From: Tritrichomonas musculus
Taxonomy: Eukaryota; Parabasalia; Tritrichomonadida; Tritrichomonadidae
DNA length: 64,000 nt
Direction: 5' to 3'
Assembly: GCA_039105265.1 (NCBI GenBank)
Contig: JAPFFF010000039.1
Coordinates: forward strand, 992,001 to 1,056,000
The stretch's first letter is position 1. Every line of letters begins with the position of its first letter. This document shows positions 38,182-50,019 of the stretch, one piece after another. The position numbers were made by a program, and so were the translations under genes. The notes under the pieces were generated by a model that saw only the letters and a list, made by a program, of their open reading frames with translations, did not search any database and was not told the origin of the DNA.

Positions 38182-38517
38182 AAATTCAAAATATTAAATT
38201 CAATGAGATTTCACAAATAAAATATACATAAATATCGTTTTTAAAAATGAATTAAAATATGAAATTTATATAGATATATATTTCAAATGATTGAATAAAA
38301 ATATATTTATGGAATTTTATCGATTTTGTTTTTTTACAGATAGAAATCATAGAATTAAAAAATCAGTAAACTTTTGAATGAAATAAGATTTAATCGTTGA
38401 GGCCATATTTTTTTTATGTTTCACCAAAACTTTTTCCGAAAAATGCTCTATTGAATTATTTATTCTATGAGTTAATTCAATATTGAATGATTTACATTTT
38501 TTTTGGGAAGGAGAACC
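38182..38517. mobile_element. truncated copy of a TTAA-flanked MITE
   Basis: About 335 bp matching, at roughly 90 percent by eye, the inverted sequence of 46066-46413. The right end GGAGAACC is followed by TTAA (38518-38521). The left terminal repeat is missing, so this copy is truncated on the side facing the neighbouring gene. Confidence 0.75.
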
Positions 38518-38742
38518 TTAAATTTCTTAAGAAAAAGCTAAATTTAAAGATGAAATTACCATATCAGCATAAATCCGAAATGGCAGAATATATATATATA
38601 AGATGTTTTGTTAATTAGCTAAAATTTGAAACTGAATAAGATCAAAATAAAGTTGTAATTTGTTTTTATTTATAAATCACATCAAATAATATGATGAGAT
38701 ACCTACATTAATTAAAAAAAAAATAATTGTAGTCTTTATATC

Positions 38743-39141
38743 TTAATGAGTTTCGGTTTCAGATACAGATAAGAAATCGAGCTCGAAGTGTAAATTTCCA
38801 GCAACTTTCTTCCTTAACTTAATTTTGTCATTGAAAACAAAATGATCACCTATTTTATGATCTCGAAGTGGAATTTCAATTTCATTCATCATTTGGTCAT
38901 CTTTTTTGACGTCCTCATCGAACATGCAAACTTCAAGGATATCGGAGTTGTAATCTTCTGATATGATTTCTAATTCCTGATTCCAAACAGGATTTAAAGT
39001 GCTATATACGACGCTTGTTTTTACTGCAGATTCTGGCTTACCTTTCAATTGGAATCTGAGAAATGGATCTGAGTTTCCTAAAGTATCCATTCTAAGAACA
39101 TCTTTTGCTTCAATTGCTTTGATATGTATTCTGCAACTCAT
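38743..39141 (-). CDS. single C2-domain protein
   Basis: A 132-residue protein consisting of one C2 domain and a short tail. DVLRMDTLGNSDPFLRFQLK carries the first calcium-loop aspartates (D..D..GxSDPF), the NPVWNQELEI core motif is canonical (xxxNPxWNExxxF), and CMFDEDVKKDDQM has the second calcium-loop acids. Ca2+-dependent phospholipid binding is therefore likely. Trichomonads have many such one-domain C2 proteins. ATG overlaps a TTCATATG initiator-like sequence, so the 5' leader would be very short. Confidence 0.9.
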   Translation of the reverse strand: MSCRIHIKAIEAKDVLRMDTLGNSDPFLRFQLKGKPESAVKTSVVYSTLNPVWNQELEIISEDYNSDILEVCMFDEDVKKDDQMMNEIEIPLRDHKIGDHFVFNDKIKLRKKVAGNLHFELDFLSVSETETH

Positions 39142-40894
39142 ATGAATAATTATGCTGAAATAACGTTTTATTACTATTTTGAATTAATCTAATATCTATC
39201 TCAAAAAATAATTATTATTTTAAATATATTAATAAATATTTAATAATAATCATAAATACATAAAATATTGGGAAAATATTTTTATTATAAAATGTTTATT
39301 TTATAACAACTGATTATCCAGAAATTTTCCAAGAGGTGCTGACGCTGACTTCACTTACATTTCGAATTATTAAAACATTTATATCTTTTGAAAATTAAGA
39401 ATAAATATATAATACACTTATTGCATATTATTTTATAATATTTAAATATTTATATATATCTACTTTTAAGTCGAGATGATAAATATTGGTGTCTAAAAAT
39501 CCAATTTAAATCATCCGTTGAAAAACAGCTATCTCGACATATGCGCAACGCATGAAAACAAAATGTATATTATATAAAATTATATTTTTATATTTATTAT
39601 AGGCATACCTCCACATCTCCAAACCTTTTTTTCCCTCCACATTCAATTTCCTCCACAACTCCAAAAATGGATAAAAATAAAAGGAAAAAATGATTATTTT
39701 AAAATAATATACATATATAAATGTAATATAAAAAAGATTTTTAGATATAATTTTCTTATTTTATTCACTATTTATTAAGATATAGTGAATTAAAATTTGG
39801 AGCATTGAATTTCGAAATATATTCAATTTTTTTTAAATTAAAATACAAAAGTGCATTGAAAAAAAAAAAAAAAATATTAATATTTTTTATAAAAGGAGAA
39901 AGAAGACGGTTTTTTTGGTACGTTAATAAATATATTAAAATAATTTTATACACATCATCAATAGTCTTTTTTTCGATATTTGTTAATATTAATAATTTTT
40001 AATCATATTTAAATGAAATTGCATTATTAAAAATACATTTATTGTTCAAATAATGGAAATTTTATGTATTCTCTATCTGATTTTCATAAATAGGTATGTG
40101 AAATTAAGAAATCGTTTATATAAAAGATTAGTGATGGTATTGTAACCCAATTGACCCTGTCAGAAAAGAAATTCAGCGTATGCATTTTTATTTATTTCCT
40201 AAGAAAGAAAAAAAAAATCATAAAATTTTTTTTGAAAGATTTTGAATAAATTATTTATTTCTATTCAATTACTCTCAAAAAAAATATTTATTTGAGATAA
40301 TTTATTTTTTTTTTAGGATTTTTACTTATTTTATTTATGAATAATATATTCAATATAAACTTATTACAATGCCATTTATATAAATATGATATTTATTAAT
40401 ATTTATTAATAAAATATAAAATATAAATATTTCATTTATATAAAGATAAAAATGGTTCAATTATATATTCTCAATCATCAATAAGAAATTTTAAATTAAA
40501 TATCATCGTCCAAAAGTCAATTTTGAGAATAAATCAGATAAAATAAATCATTTATATTCAATTATTATTTTTCATGAAATTCCATCATACAATGTATTAA
40601 AATAGGATTTTTCTTATAAAACATTTGTATATCTTTACCATTAAATCTGCATTTATATTAATTTATCAAAAAGAAGCCTATTATTAAATAATTTTATTAT
40701 AATTTTAATATTTATTAAAATATCCAAGTTTTATTAATTATTACATCAGTAATAAATAATATTTCCCACCTTTACTTTACTATTTTATCCTTTTTCCTCA
40801 ATCTAATATATATCATATATTTTGGCTTCAAATTTGAAATATATCATATAAAAAGCCAATATTTAATCAATTTAACAGGCTGGTAAGCTCTTTT

Positions 40895-40929
<35 letters not shown>

Positions 40930-41160
40930 ATTCGTAAAAAATATTTATAAAATATATATTAAATATTCAAGCATAAAATTTTAATATGTCATAATATAAA
41001 AATATAATAGTAAAAAAAGTGATTTATGTCATTTTTTGTTAAGATAAAATTAAATGAAAAAGATTATTTTTTTATAGTTTTAATTCAATTTTTTAAAAAA
41101 ATAAAATGTTATTATCTTATTATAATTTTATAAACAATATATAATATCACATGATATAGT
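39142..41160. other. gene-free AT-rich DNA
   Basis: No gene supported. Contains GCATACCTCCA at 39603-39613, which is inverted at 43110-43120, and a T homopolymer of about 31 at 40898-40928. Several short open stretches are AT-rich and not protein-like. Confidence 0.55.
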
Positions 41161-42640
41161 TCAGGGATGCTTATCGATAAACCGTTTTATTGGTCATCGG
41201 ATGATTATCGATAATCCGATAATATCGATAAAAAACCGTCCGATGAATGATGACTATCGATAAATACGTTTTTCTAACCGTCCGATAAATGGTCTTATCG
41301 AATGATAACCGTCCGATAAATGGTCTCATGATCCGATAAATTGTAAAATTATTTATCGATAAATATCGATAAATTTTAAATAGTCCTTCAATTTTTATTG
41401 ATATTTATCGATAAAATAACTATAATGCATTTTTTATTTATAAACATCGATAAAAAAATATAAATCATTACTGATTTGATTGAGCCTCGTGTTAAACATT
41501 GATTTTACTAAGTTAAAGCATTAAAAAACAACAAATAATAACAAATAAGAATTTAAAAATATTATTACTATTTTTTCTTTAATTGCTTATATTTAAAGTA
41601 AAAAGCATTAAATTGATGGATGATAGCAAAAAATATTATGAAGTATTACCAATACAACATAATGGAAATATTAAAGTCTTGATTTATTAGCAATTCTATT
41701 ATTAATCAATGATTAACCTCAAAAAACACTTGTAATAAGCCACAAGTGGCGAAAAATACACTTTCTTCAGGTAAATTAATGAATTTCATTGTGTTGACTA
41801 CTTTTGAATCGAAATACCGAATTTTTTATATTTCATATATCCACCGAAATAACAAGTATAATTATTTTTTTTCAACAATAATATTTAATATAAAATATAA
41901 ATTTATTGGTAACTCACTTTTCTTTAGAAAAAATAAAACTTTCTGATGAAAATATTATATAACATCAAGAATTATTTTTATATTTTTTTATTAAAAAACA
42001 TTATAAACAAAGAAAAAAAACATTATGCGCTTAAATTTTTAAAATCCAATTATTAGTTCTTTCTAAAAAGTATAATAAGAGAAAATGTGCTTATAAACCC
42101 ACAAAAAGTTTAACTTTTTCTTTATTTATAAAGTCGTATAAACAAAATTGAAACAAAAAAAAATATTTTCATATGTATAAAAATATTAATTTTTAATCTT
42201 TTTATATTTTTACATAATTTTTACCGAGACTACATACCGCCTAGCGGGCGTCGAGCGAGGCGAAGCCGAGTCGAGACCCCGCGGATGGCGGTAAGTATCG
42301 GTAAAAATTATGTAAAAATATAAAAAGATTAAAATATAATTATTTTTTTAACTATTGAAAATATTTTTTTTTGTTTCAAATTTTGTTTATGTGGACTTTT
42401 ATATAAAGAAAAAGTTAAACTTTTTGTGGGTTTATTAGCACATTTTCTCTTACAATAGTTCTTTCTAAAAAGTTATATTTATCGGTAGTTATCCGATACA
42501 AAATTTTAATCAGATAAAAAATTTATCGATAAAAATTTTCATTTATCGATATTTATCTGTCATCGAAAGTTTATCAGATAATATCGATATTCATTGGACG
42601 ATCATAACCGTTATCGGATAATATCGATAAGCAACCCTGA
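41161..42640. mobile_element. putative non-autonomous hAT-like element with ATCGATAA subterminal repeats
   Basis: TCAGGG(A)TGCTTATCGATA at 41161-41178 is inverted at the right end (TATCGATAAGCAACCCTGA, 42622-42640) with one mismatch. The first and last ~250 bp are packed with ATCGAT, CCGATAA and TATCGATAA words in both orientations, like the subterminal repeats that bind transposases in hAT elements. No transposase frame is visible. An 8-bp duplication is not evident, so the class is tentative. Foldback copy B is inserted inside. Confidence 0.6.
42054..42473. repeat. foldback copy B with outer arms and 18-bp flanking direct repeats
   Basis: The hairpin core (42195-42330) sits at the centre of ~120-bp inverted arms (about 42073-42194 and 42331-42455) that share TAAGAGAAAATGTGCT, AAACCCACAAAAAGTTTAAC and GAAACAAAAAAAAATATTTTC. 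Outside, TAGTTCTTTCTAAAAAGT occurs in direct orientation on both sides (42054-42071 and 42456-42473), an apparent 18-bp target duplication. These outer arms differ from those of copies A and D. Confidence 0.8.
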
Positions 42641-43214
42641 TAATAAAAATAGATAAAATTATAAACTATGAAAAATAATTATACAACTTGCACAGATTCT
42701 TTGTAACAATTTTGATATTTATCATTACAATTCAATTTATTAACTTTTTCATAACTTTTATTTTGTGAATATCTTTGTTTCCCTACGATATTTCTTTTTG
42801 GTTTCTTATTTTGAAATATTCAATATTTAATATTATATTTATATTTATACAAAATAAGTCGAAAAAAACGTTTGCCATAACCGTCTCTCAGTTCTCCTTT
42901 TTTTTATATAAGAAATTGATATATATGCTGAAATATTTTTAATTTTTCAATAAAATATTTCAATTAATTTAATAAAACTTCTCTCAAAAATAGAATTTTT
43001 TATTATCGACTTTTCTATTGGAAAGGTTCAACTTTTTCTGTGCAAACTAATTCCTCCATTCCTCCAATGCATTTTAGTTGGAGTGGAGGAAAATTGGAGG
43101 AAATGGCTATGGAGGTATGCTTAATTGAAATATTTTAAATAAATAAAATGTTTAAATTATTATATTTATAATGCATATTTTTAATATATTTATATGAATA
43201 CTCTGTGATAATTG

Positions 43215-43342
43215 TGTTTTTATGTTACAAAATTTTTACCGATTCTTACCGCCAGCCGCGGGGTCTCGACTCGGCTTCGCCTCGCTCGACGCCCGCTAGG
43301 CGGTATGTAGTCTCGGTAAAAATTATGTAAAAATATAAAAAG
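43215..43342 (-). repeat. foldback hairpin core copy C (inverted)
   Basis: Same core as copies A, B and D, in reverse orientation: TTTTTATGTTAC..., CCGATTCTTACCGCC, GC-rich centre, GGCGGTATGTAGTCTCGG and ATGTAAAAATATAAAAAG. Its terminal AAAAAGATT is split by insertion of the element at 43343-43704. Confidence 0.85.
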
Positions 43343-43704
43343 AACGGTACGGCGATCGGATGTAAAGTGTCAAAATATTGAGAGCAAAATTAAATAACCT
43401 GGAAATGCCTAAAAAAATTTTATAACAGTTAATTTTATATAATATAAAATCAAATTCTTTAATGAAATTTGGAAGTAAATTTTCAATTTTATAGACATAC
43501 CATATGAAAAAAATTTTTTGAATGGATAAAATGAGTTTTTCATTCAAATTTAGTCAACATAAATCTCCAAATCAAATTAGAAAATCCTTCCAATATTTTA
43601 ATAAGTTATTATATATGATGTGTTCTATTTATATATTTGGTTTGTTTCGAATATTACAGTTTTTTAAATACTTTTGACACTTTACATCCGATCGCAGTAC
43701 CGTT
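43343..43704. mobile_element. 362-bp hAT-like MITE with 8-bp target duplication
   Basis: Inverted repeats of 33 bp with one mismatch (AACGGTAC(G/T)GCGATCGGAT at each end). The 8-bp sequence ATAAAAAG is exactly duplicated on both sides (43335-43342 and 43705-43712). The duplicated bases are the terminal part of foldback core C, so the element inserted into that repeat after it was in place. No coding capacity. An 8-bp duplication is typical of hAT transposons. Confidence 0.88.
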
Positions 43705-43715
43705 ATAAAAAGATT

Positions 43716-44624
43716 TGTTTTTGGGCAATCGTATTTTCCATCGATCCACTTTTTGAATAGTTTATAATCACAAAAAGTGGAGATGTTAAGTATAAAACTT
43801 TAAAATACTAAGAATTATTGAGAGAATTTTCATTCAAATTTTTTTCATTGAAAAAGTTCATATTAAAATTAAAATATCTTCATAAAAAAAGATAATAGTA
43901 TAAAGAAAAACAGAAATTATATAAATATAACACAAATAATAAATAAAAAACGTAAAAACATTATATGAAAAAAGATATATATAAATCATCATATTACGAT
44001 TTCAATCTCTAAGTAACAAAGTCAAGAAAAAAATGAATAAAAGTATAAATTCTAAGTAAAAAAAGAAAAAATTTATAAAAAAAGAAAAATCAAATAATTA
44101 CACATATATAACCAAAAACGCCAAAAAATTATTAGAATATAAAATCTTTGATTAAACAAAACATTATATATAGAGAAAATATTATGAGTAAAACTTTTAA
44201 TCATTTTATTTCTATCAAATTCAAGAGATAAGATGTCCTTTTTACCTATAAATAGAGATAAATAATAATATCTTTTTATATTTTCAACCAAATAATTTTA
44301 TTTATTTAGTAATATGCATATACGAGCAACAAAGAAAAAATATTTTGTGAAATACTTGCGAAATGTAAAGTCAATGGGATGAAAAACACTTATGAATAAA
44401 AAAAATTGGGGGCTAAAATGCAACTTTCAATTAAAAAATAAATAAAAAATCATTAGCCCAAAAAATAAATGTGATATGAAAAATGGGGCTAGAATGCATT
44501 TAATAATTAAATTTATGTGAAATCTTTTAATAAATATCAAACATCATATACCATTAATTATTGTTTTATATGAAATAAAGATAGGAACATTTTTTATAAT
44601 GTTTAAATGAGTCATTAAACTGAA
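43716..44624. other. gene-free AT-rich DNA
   Basis: No gene. CCACTTTTTGAATAG and CACAAAAAGTGGAG form an inverted octamer pair at about 43749-43790. Confidence 0.5.
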
Positions 44625-44948
44625 ACCAAAATCTCAGTAGAACGATAGCTCTGAAAAAAAATATTTCAATAAAATTATTTGGTATATCAAAAAAGTTGCA
44701 CTTTTCAGACAAAATGCTCTCAATTTTTTTTCAATCACTCCTATTCAATTTGAAGACTTTTTTATGATAAAAAAAGAGTTGATTTTTTTATGATTTAATT
44801 CCAAAAAACAAGTCAAAATAAGTTCATATATCAATATTATAATAAATAAGATTGAGAGGATTTTGTCCGAAAAGTGTAAAGTTTCTCAATATATCAATTA
44901 TTTTTTCAGATCTCAAAAAGTGAAAATAATTGCTACTGAGATTTTGGT
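44625..44948. repeat. imperfect foldback with ACCAAAATCTCAGTAG ends
   Basis: ACCAAAATCTCAGTAG (about 44625-44640) is inverted at 44933-44948, and similarity continues inward for about 110 bases (CACTTTTC(A/G)GACAAAAT(G/C)CTCTCAAT on the left against its complement near 44843-44880). A third end-like copy, inverted, lies at 45279-45303. Confidence 0.65.
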
Positions 44949-46061
44949 CGCTTCAAAAAGTTAAAATTCAATAAAAAAATTTATTTTATTAATTATTAGA
45001 TAAACTAGGAGTTAATGGTATTAGCAGCATAGACTAACTATTGTATTTGGCCAAGGGATTGAAAATTTCTACAAATTTTTAATTTTGATCACAATATTAG
45101 AATTCGAATGAAATCAGGTTCTTTGAGTTTTGGTGGGGAAAATGTAGTCATGAGATTGTATTAACCATAGATAAGCCGATTTCCTTCGGAAAATTGCTGA
45201 TTTGAGCTTAATAATTGATAGAAAACTTGTTCAAATCCTAAAAAAAAAAAATGAAACTTTTTGAGAAAAAGTGAAGTGCTACTGAGTTTTTGGTTTCAGT
45301 TTAGTTTAAAAATTTTCTCAGTTTTAATCAAAAAATAAAAATATATTTCTTCACAAAAATATTTTCGTAATTTTATATTAATATTCATTTTTAAAATTCA
45401 TATATATATTTATTTATACTAGAAATAAACAATTTATCAAAAAAATCCTTATCATGCATCATTGATTAATCATTTTATTTAGCAAAATCCAGCAGTCAAA
45501 AATGAATAATATTTCATATAACGAATTCATATCATATGTGCTTCTTATATTTTAAATTATAATTTATAATCTTCTGCCAATTTTTTTCCAACCACTTCTT
45601 AATAAATATATAACCTTTACGGACATTGGTTATTTTTACTGGATATTTCAATTCTAAAAAAAATAAAAAACGTGCGGGTAACCGCATAAAAAGCTATTTT
45701 TTTTATGAATTCATCTATAAAAATTTCTTAAAAATAGAAACTTTATTTTTATCAAAATCGCAAACTAAAAAAAATAAAAAAAAAATCAAATTATTGACTA
45801 GACCTTTCGACCGTGTGCCGTTTTTATGGTGTTCCGTTGTCAAACCGTAGTTTGCACAGAACGGTTTAAAAGAAATTAGAAATTCGAACATTGTACCCTA
45901 TATTAAATAACAATTGAACTATAAAAAACGCAAACGTAAAAATTAAATTTATATATATAAAGTTAAGAAGAGATTCTTCAACTTTAATGTATTTTTTACT
46001 TCTTCTGTTGAATCTATTTCAAAAATACAAAAATTCATCATAAAATAAATAATACCGTTAA
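44949..46061. other. gene-free AT-rich DNA
   Basis: No gene supported. Scattered words with CCGT/ACGG (about 45610-45880) hint at another decayed element, but I cannot define ends. Confidence 0.45.
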
Positions 46062-46065
46062 TTAA

Positions 46066-46413
46066 GGTTCTCCTTCCCAAAAAAAATGTAAATCATTCAA
46101 TATTGAATTAACTCATAGAATAAATAATTCAATAGAGCATTTTTCGGAAAAAGTTTTGGTGAAAATTTAAAAAAATATGGCCTCAACGATTAAATCTTAT
46201 TTTATTCAAAATTTTTCTGATTTTTAAATTCTATGATTTCTATCTGTAAAAAAACAAAATCGATATAATTCCATAAAAATATTTTTATTCAATCATTTAA
46301 AATATATATCTATATAAATTCCATATTTTAATTCATTTTTAAAAACGATATTTATGTATATTTTATTTGTGAAATCTCATTGAATTTAATCTTTTGAATT
46401 TGAAAGGAGAACC
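46066..46413. mobile_element. 348-bp TTAA-flanked MITE
   Basis: Ends GGTTCTCCTT and AAGGAGAACC are inverted repeats and TTAA abuts both sides (46062-46065 and 46414-46417), the hallmark of piggyBac- or Kolobok-type insertion. The interior is non-coding. A truncated, inverted second copy lies at 38182-38517, showing dispersal. Confidence 0.82.
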
Positions 46414-46784
46414 TTAAGAGCCGTTTCTAGAAGACTTACCAAAAAATTTTTTTTATCTAAAAAAAAAAAAAAGCTAATGTGATAATCGAACATTAAAACT
46501 TATTCAATTAAAAATGAATACAACTAATTCTATTACAATAGATTTTTTTTTTTTTTCAAAAAAAAAATTTAGTTATATTTAAATGTTAACAAAAAGTTTA
46601 ATAAGATTGAATGTATTGATAACCATTTAATCAAACAAAAAGTTTTGCCGTGCGGATAATTCCGTTTTTTGTCTTTAGTGTACCGTTATACTTTTTTTCA
46701 AATAAACTATTCAAAAAACGGTGAAGTTACCGTAATTTATATAACCGCCGATGGTCTAATTATTGACCTTGAGGATCAAATTTT

Positions 46785-46845
46785 TTTATTCTCTTTCTCT
46801 CTCTCTTTTTTTTTTTTTTTTTTTTCCCCCCCCCCCCCGCTCGTC
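46785..46845. repeat. CT microsatellite, T-run and C-run
   Basis: TCTCTTTCTCTCTCTC is followed by about 24 Ts and then a 13-14 C homopolymer, very unusual in this AT-rich window. A-runs of ~20 (46893) and T-runs (46929) follow. Homopolymer lengths may be unreliable in assembly. Confidence 0.7.
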
Positions 46846-47225
46846 ATAATTTTTTAAAAAAGTAAAAATGCAAACTATTGACCTTGACGATCAAAAAAAA
46901 AAAAAAAAAAAATATTAATTTTGGTCATTTTTTTTTTTTTTTTGGATATTTTCATTATGGTCATGGTCATTGAACATTTTAGCTATTTTTTTCAAACAAA
47001 CCTATTCAATTCCACTTTTTGGACATTTTTTAGTAACGTACAAAAAAAGGTTATAAATATATAAAATAAGTGCACTAGAATATAATATCATAAATTTATT
47101 TAATAATTATTAATACATAAAAAGATATACATATTTTTATAAACGTTAAAAATGTAAAGTAGGTGTCCGCACCTCTTATAAATCAAAACTATCTTTATTA
47201 AAATATTTAACAGACCTATGATCCA

Positions 47226-47954
47226 TTAAACATAACTAAAAAATTGATCATAATAAGATCCTATATCTTGTTTAACATTAAATTCATCAAATATCTCTTC
47301 CAAAAATTTATCCGTAATATCAACCAAATCAAATAAGTCAAAATTGACAGGAGGCAATGGCAGCCAACCATCAACTTTTTTATCAATATTATTTGCTGAA
47401 GATGGACATAAAGGAATCTTCTTTGTAACGATAATATTTGGATTAATATTATTTTGATTTTCATCTTCAGGTTTCATATTATTCTTTTGATTAGAATTTC
47501 CAATGATTGGCTCTATCAAAAAAGATCCAGAAGTCTGAAGTTTTTCCTTCAAATTTAATGGTTCAATTCTTAATGCATTATATCTCAAGTTTATATTTTC
47601 TTCAATTTCGTTCATTTGATGATTTAAAATATATTTTTCTTTTTTGATCAAATGCTTATGCCACCTATTCTTAATGTTGTTTCCGCTTCTTCCAGGAAGG
47701 TTTTTCATCATTTTTACCCATTTCGGACCAATTTCTTTATACATTCTAATCAGAATTTCGTCTTCTTCTGGCGACCATGGCTCAGATTTCAAGCCATCTC
47801 GAAGGTAATTCTCATATCTATCATGACACTGCTTTGCTGTCCTTCCTGAAAGTAATTTGGCAATTTCATCCCAATTTTCTCCATGTTCCAATACGTAATC
47901 ACGTATTGTTTGGTCTTCCAGCTGAGAAAATACTCTTCTTTTGGTTTTCAACAT
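47226..47954 (-). CDS. R2R3 Myb-like DNA-binding protein
   Basis: A 242-residue protein from ATG 47954. Residues ~5-50 are Myb R2 (VFSQLEDQTIRDYVLEHGENWDEIAKLL, then GRTAKQCHDRYENYL; the first Trp is Phe) and ~57-105 are R3 (EPWSPEEDEILIRMYKEIGPKWVKMMKNL, GRSGNNIKNRWHKHL). The recognition helices and most aromatic core residues are present, so sequence-specific DNA binding is expected. The C-terminal ~130 residues are acidic and hydrophobic with NFDLFDLVDITDKFLEEIFD, suitable for activation. Trichomonad Mybs regulate adhesion and iron-responsive genes; targets here are unknown. Confidence 0.93.
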   Translation of the reverse strand: MLKTKRRVFSQLEDQTIRDYVLEHGENWDEIAKLLSGRTAKQCHDRYENYLRDGLKSEPWSPEEDEILIRMYKEIGPKWVKMMKNLPGRSGNNIKNRWHKHLIKKEKYILNHQMNEIEENINLRYNALRIEPLNLKEKLQTSGSFLIEPIIGNSNQKNNMKPEDENQNNINPNIIVTKKIPLCPSSANNIDKKVDGWLPLPPVNFDLFDLVDITDKFLEEIFDEFNVKQDIGSYYDQFFSYV

Positions 47955-47960
47955 TTAATA

Positions 47961-47971
47961 AAGTGAAATGA
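47961..47971 (-). promoter_or_regulatory. initiator-like TCATTTCACTT
   Basis: On the minus strand TCATTT and TCACTT overlap 7-17 bases before the Myb ATG, both matching the trichomonad initiator pattern. Confidence 0.5.
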
Positions 47972-50019
47972 TAGGTTGCTAACAAAATATAAAACTTAAA
48001 AAATATGGTCTTTTACAAGATAAAAATGTTTTTTACATATAATATCATTAACTGAGTATTTTTTTAATGTTTTATTTAATTTTTTATGAATTGTTGAATT
48101 GGTTTTAACATAGATAAAATAAAAATAACATTTGTGAAGTTTAATAATTTGATAGTAAGAAGGTAATTTTTTTTTTTGAAGAATATAATATTTTCAGAGA
48201 AACGCGTTCCTCAGAAATTTTTATCAATGGTTTGAGATATTTAAACTATTATCATTTTATTACATTTTTAATATATTATATTTATTGATAAGTTTTAATT
48301 ATTTTTACTTTTTAAATATCAGATGAGCTAGTTAATTATGAGATATTTTATATATAATTTTGTTGTTTCTCTCAAAATTTAAATGAATCTTTTTACCTAT
48401 TCATCAGAAAATTTGAATAATTTTATTTATAAATTTGAGGACATTTCGAGTTTGATAAAAAAAGTAGATAATATGACTTTTTATTTAGAAAATATTAAAA
48501 ATAAATCATTTTTTATAGGGTTCCAAATCTGAAGATTTTGATTTCAGAAAATTCAATCAACTCAAATTTGAAAGAAATATATTTAAGTCAAAATTAAATT
48601 ATCTTTAAAATAATATTTTATAAATTGATGAAATATATATAAATAAACAAACAATTAAAATATATATTGAGATGCATGATTTAGAATTCTTTATTTGATT
48701 ACAAGAATTGATAATCAAAATGAAATCACAGATTTATAATTCATTTTTATCATGATCAATATTATGCATAAATATAATGATATATTTGTAGTATTAAATT
48801 AAATTATTTTTTTTCAGTAAAATCAAATTGTTTTATTTTTTCTAGAAAAGAATAAAATCGATCTCAAAATATATTTTTTATTGCTATTATAAGCTAAAAC
48901 AATTAATAATGCTTCATATATTTATATATTATTTTTTGTATTATAATAATATTATATTTATCATATTTGCATAAATAGTTTACTCATCGATTTATATAGA
49001 AGGAAAAGCTGAAGATTTGGAAATTAATAGTTCAAATTTGTTTGCTTTTCACTTGTTTATTTAAAAAGTTTTAAAATGGTCTAAATTTGACCAAAAATAT
49101 TTACAAATTTGGAACTCTTTCATGTTGAATTAAAAATTTTAAAGCACAACAAATAAGAAACTAACATAAACTGTGTTAAAAGTTATTAATTAACATTTTT
49201 TCAACATTTTTACATTGTTGGTACAAAAGGTTATAATAAAGAGCCTTATTCTGAATGTTAATTAAAAAAATCTTTATAAATATTTTTTTTATTATTTACA
49301 ATACATTAATGAATGGATTTATATTGTTTAATCCTAACTTTGAAAAACATCAATTCATTTGATAAAAATATCCAAAATTTTTTTTTATATGAACATTGCA
49401 ATTGATAATTTAAACATTTTCTGCATTTCAAGAGTTTATTATAATTGTCAACCTAAAATGGCCATTAACTTAAAGAATGACTTATATCTATTTAAAATAT
49501 TGAAATAAATTTAAATATTTACCCATATTTAGATTATTATATTTTACAAAAAAAATTGAAATTTTTTATCCAAAATATGAAAAATAGATACTATTGAAGC
49601 AACAACATCATTTTTATATAATTGATTTCACATATATTTGATATTGGCCATAAAAATGCATCTTTTAATTATAAAAAAATTTTTAAACGTACATTCCACA
49701 CATATGAAAAAATACTCAAAATCCATTTATTTCCAGGCAATTTGAGCAATTGCAATATTTTTTAATTCGTTTTAAAGACCACCATAATTTGGACATCACA
49801 TTTCCACAAAAATAATATTACCTTTTATAAATCCACATGTTCTGCATTTAAGTAATACAAACCAGACAATTTAAATCAATATGTCCCATAAGAGTTATAT
49901 ACTTGGTTTGAAGAAAATACACAATTGCAGATCATTATCTCGAATTACTCTGTTATCAATCTCAAACGCTCATAATCACATTCAAATTGTAGTATAAATA
50001 ATTGTATAATTATTATTAT
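47972..50019. other. gene-free AT-rich DNA
   Basis: About 2 kb with no supportable gene, RNA or inverted repeat. Composition shifts to CAT/TAT-rich words just before the large minisatellite. Confidence 0.55.
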
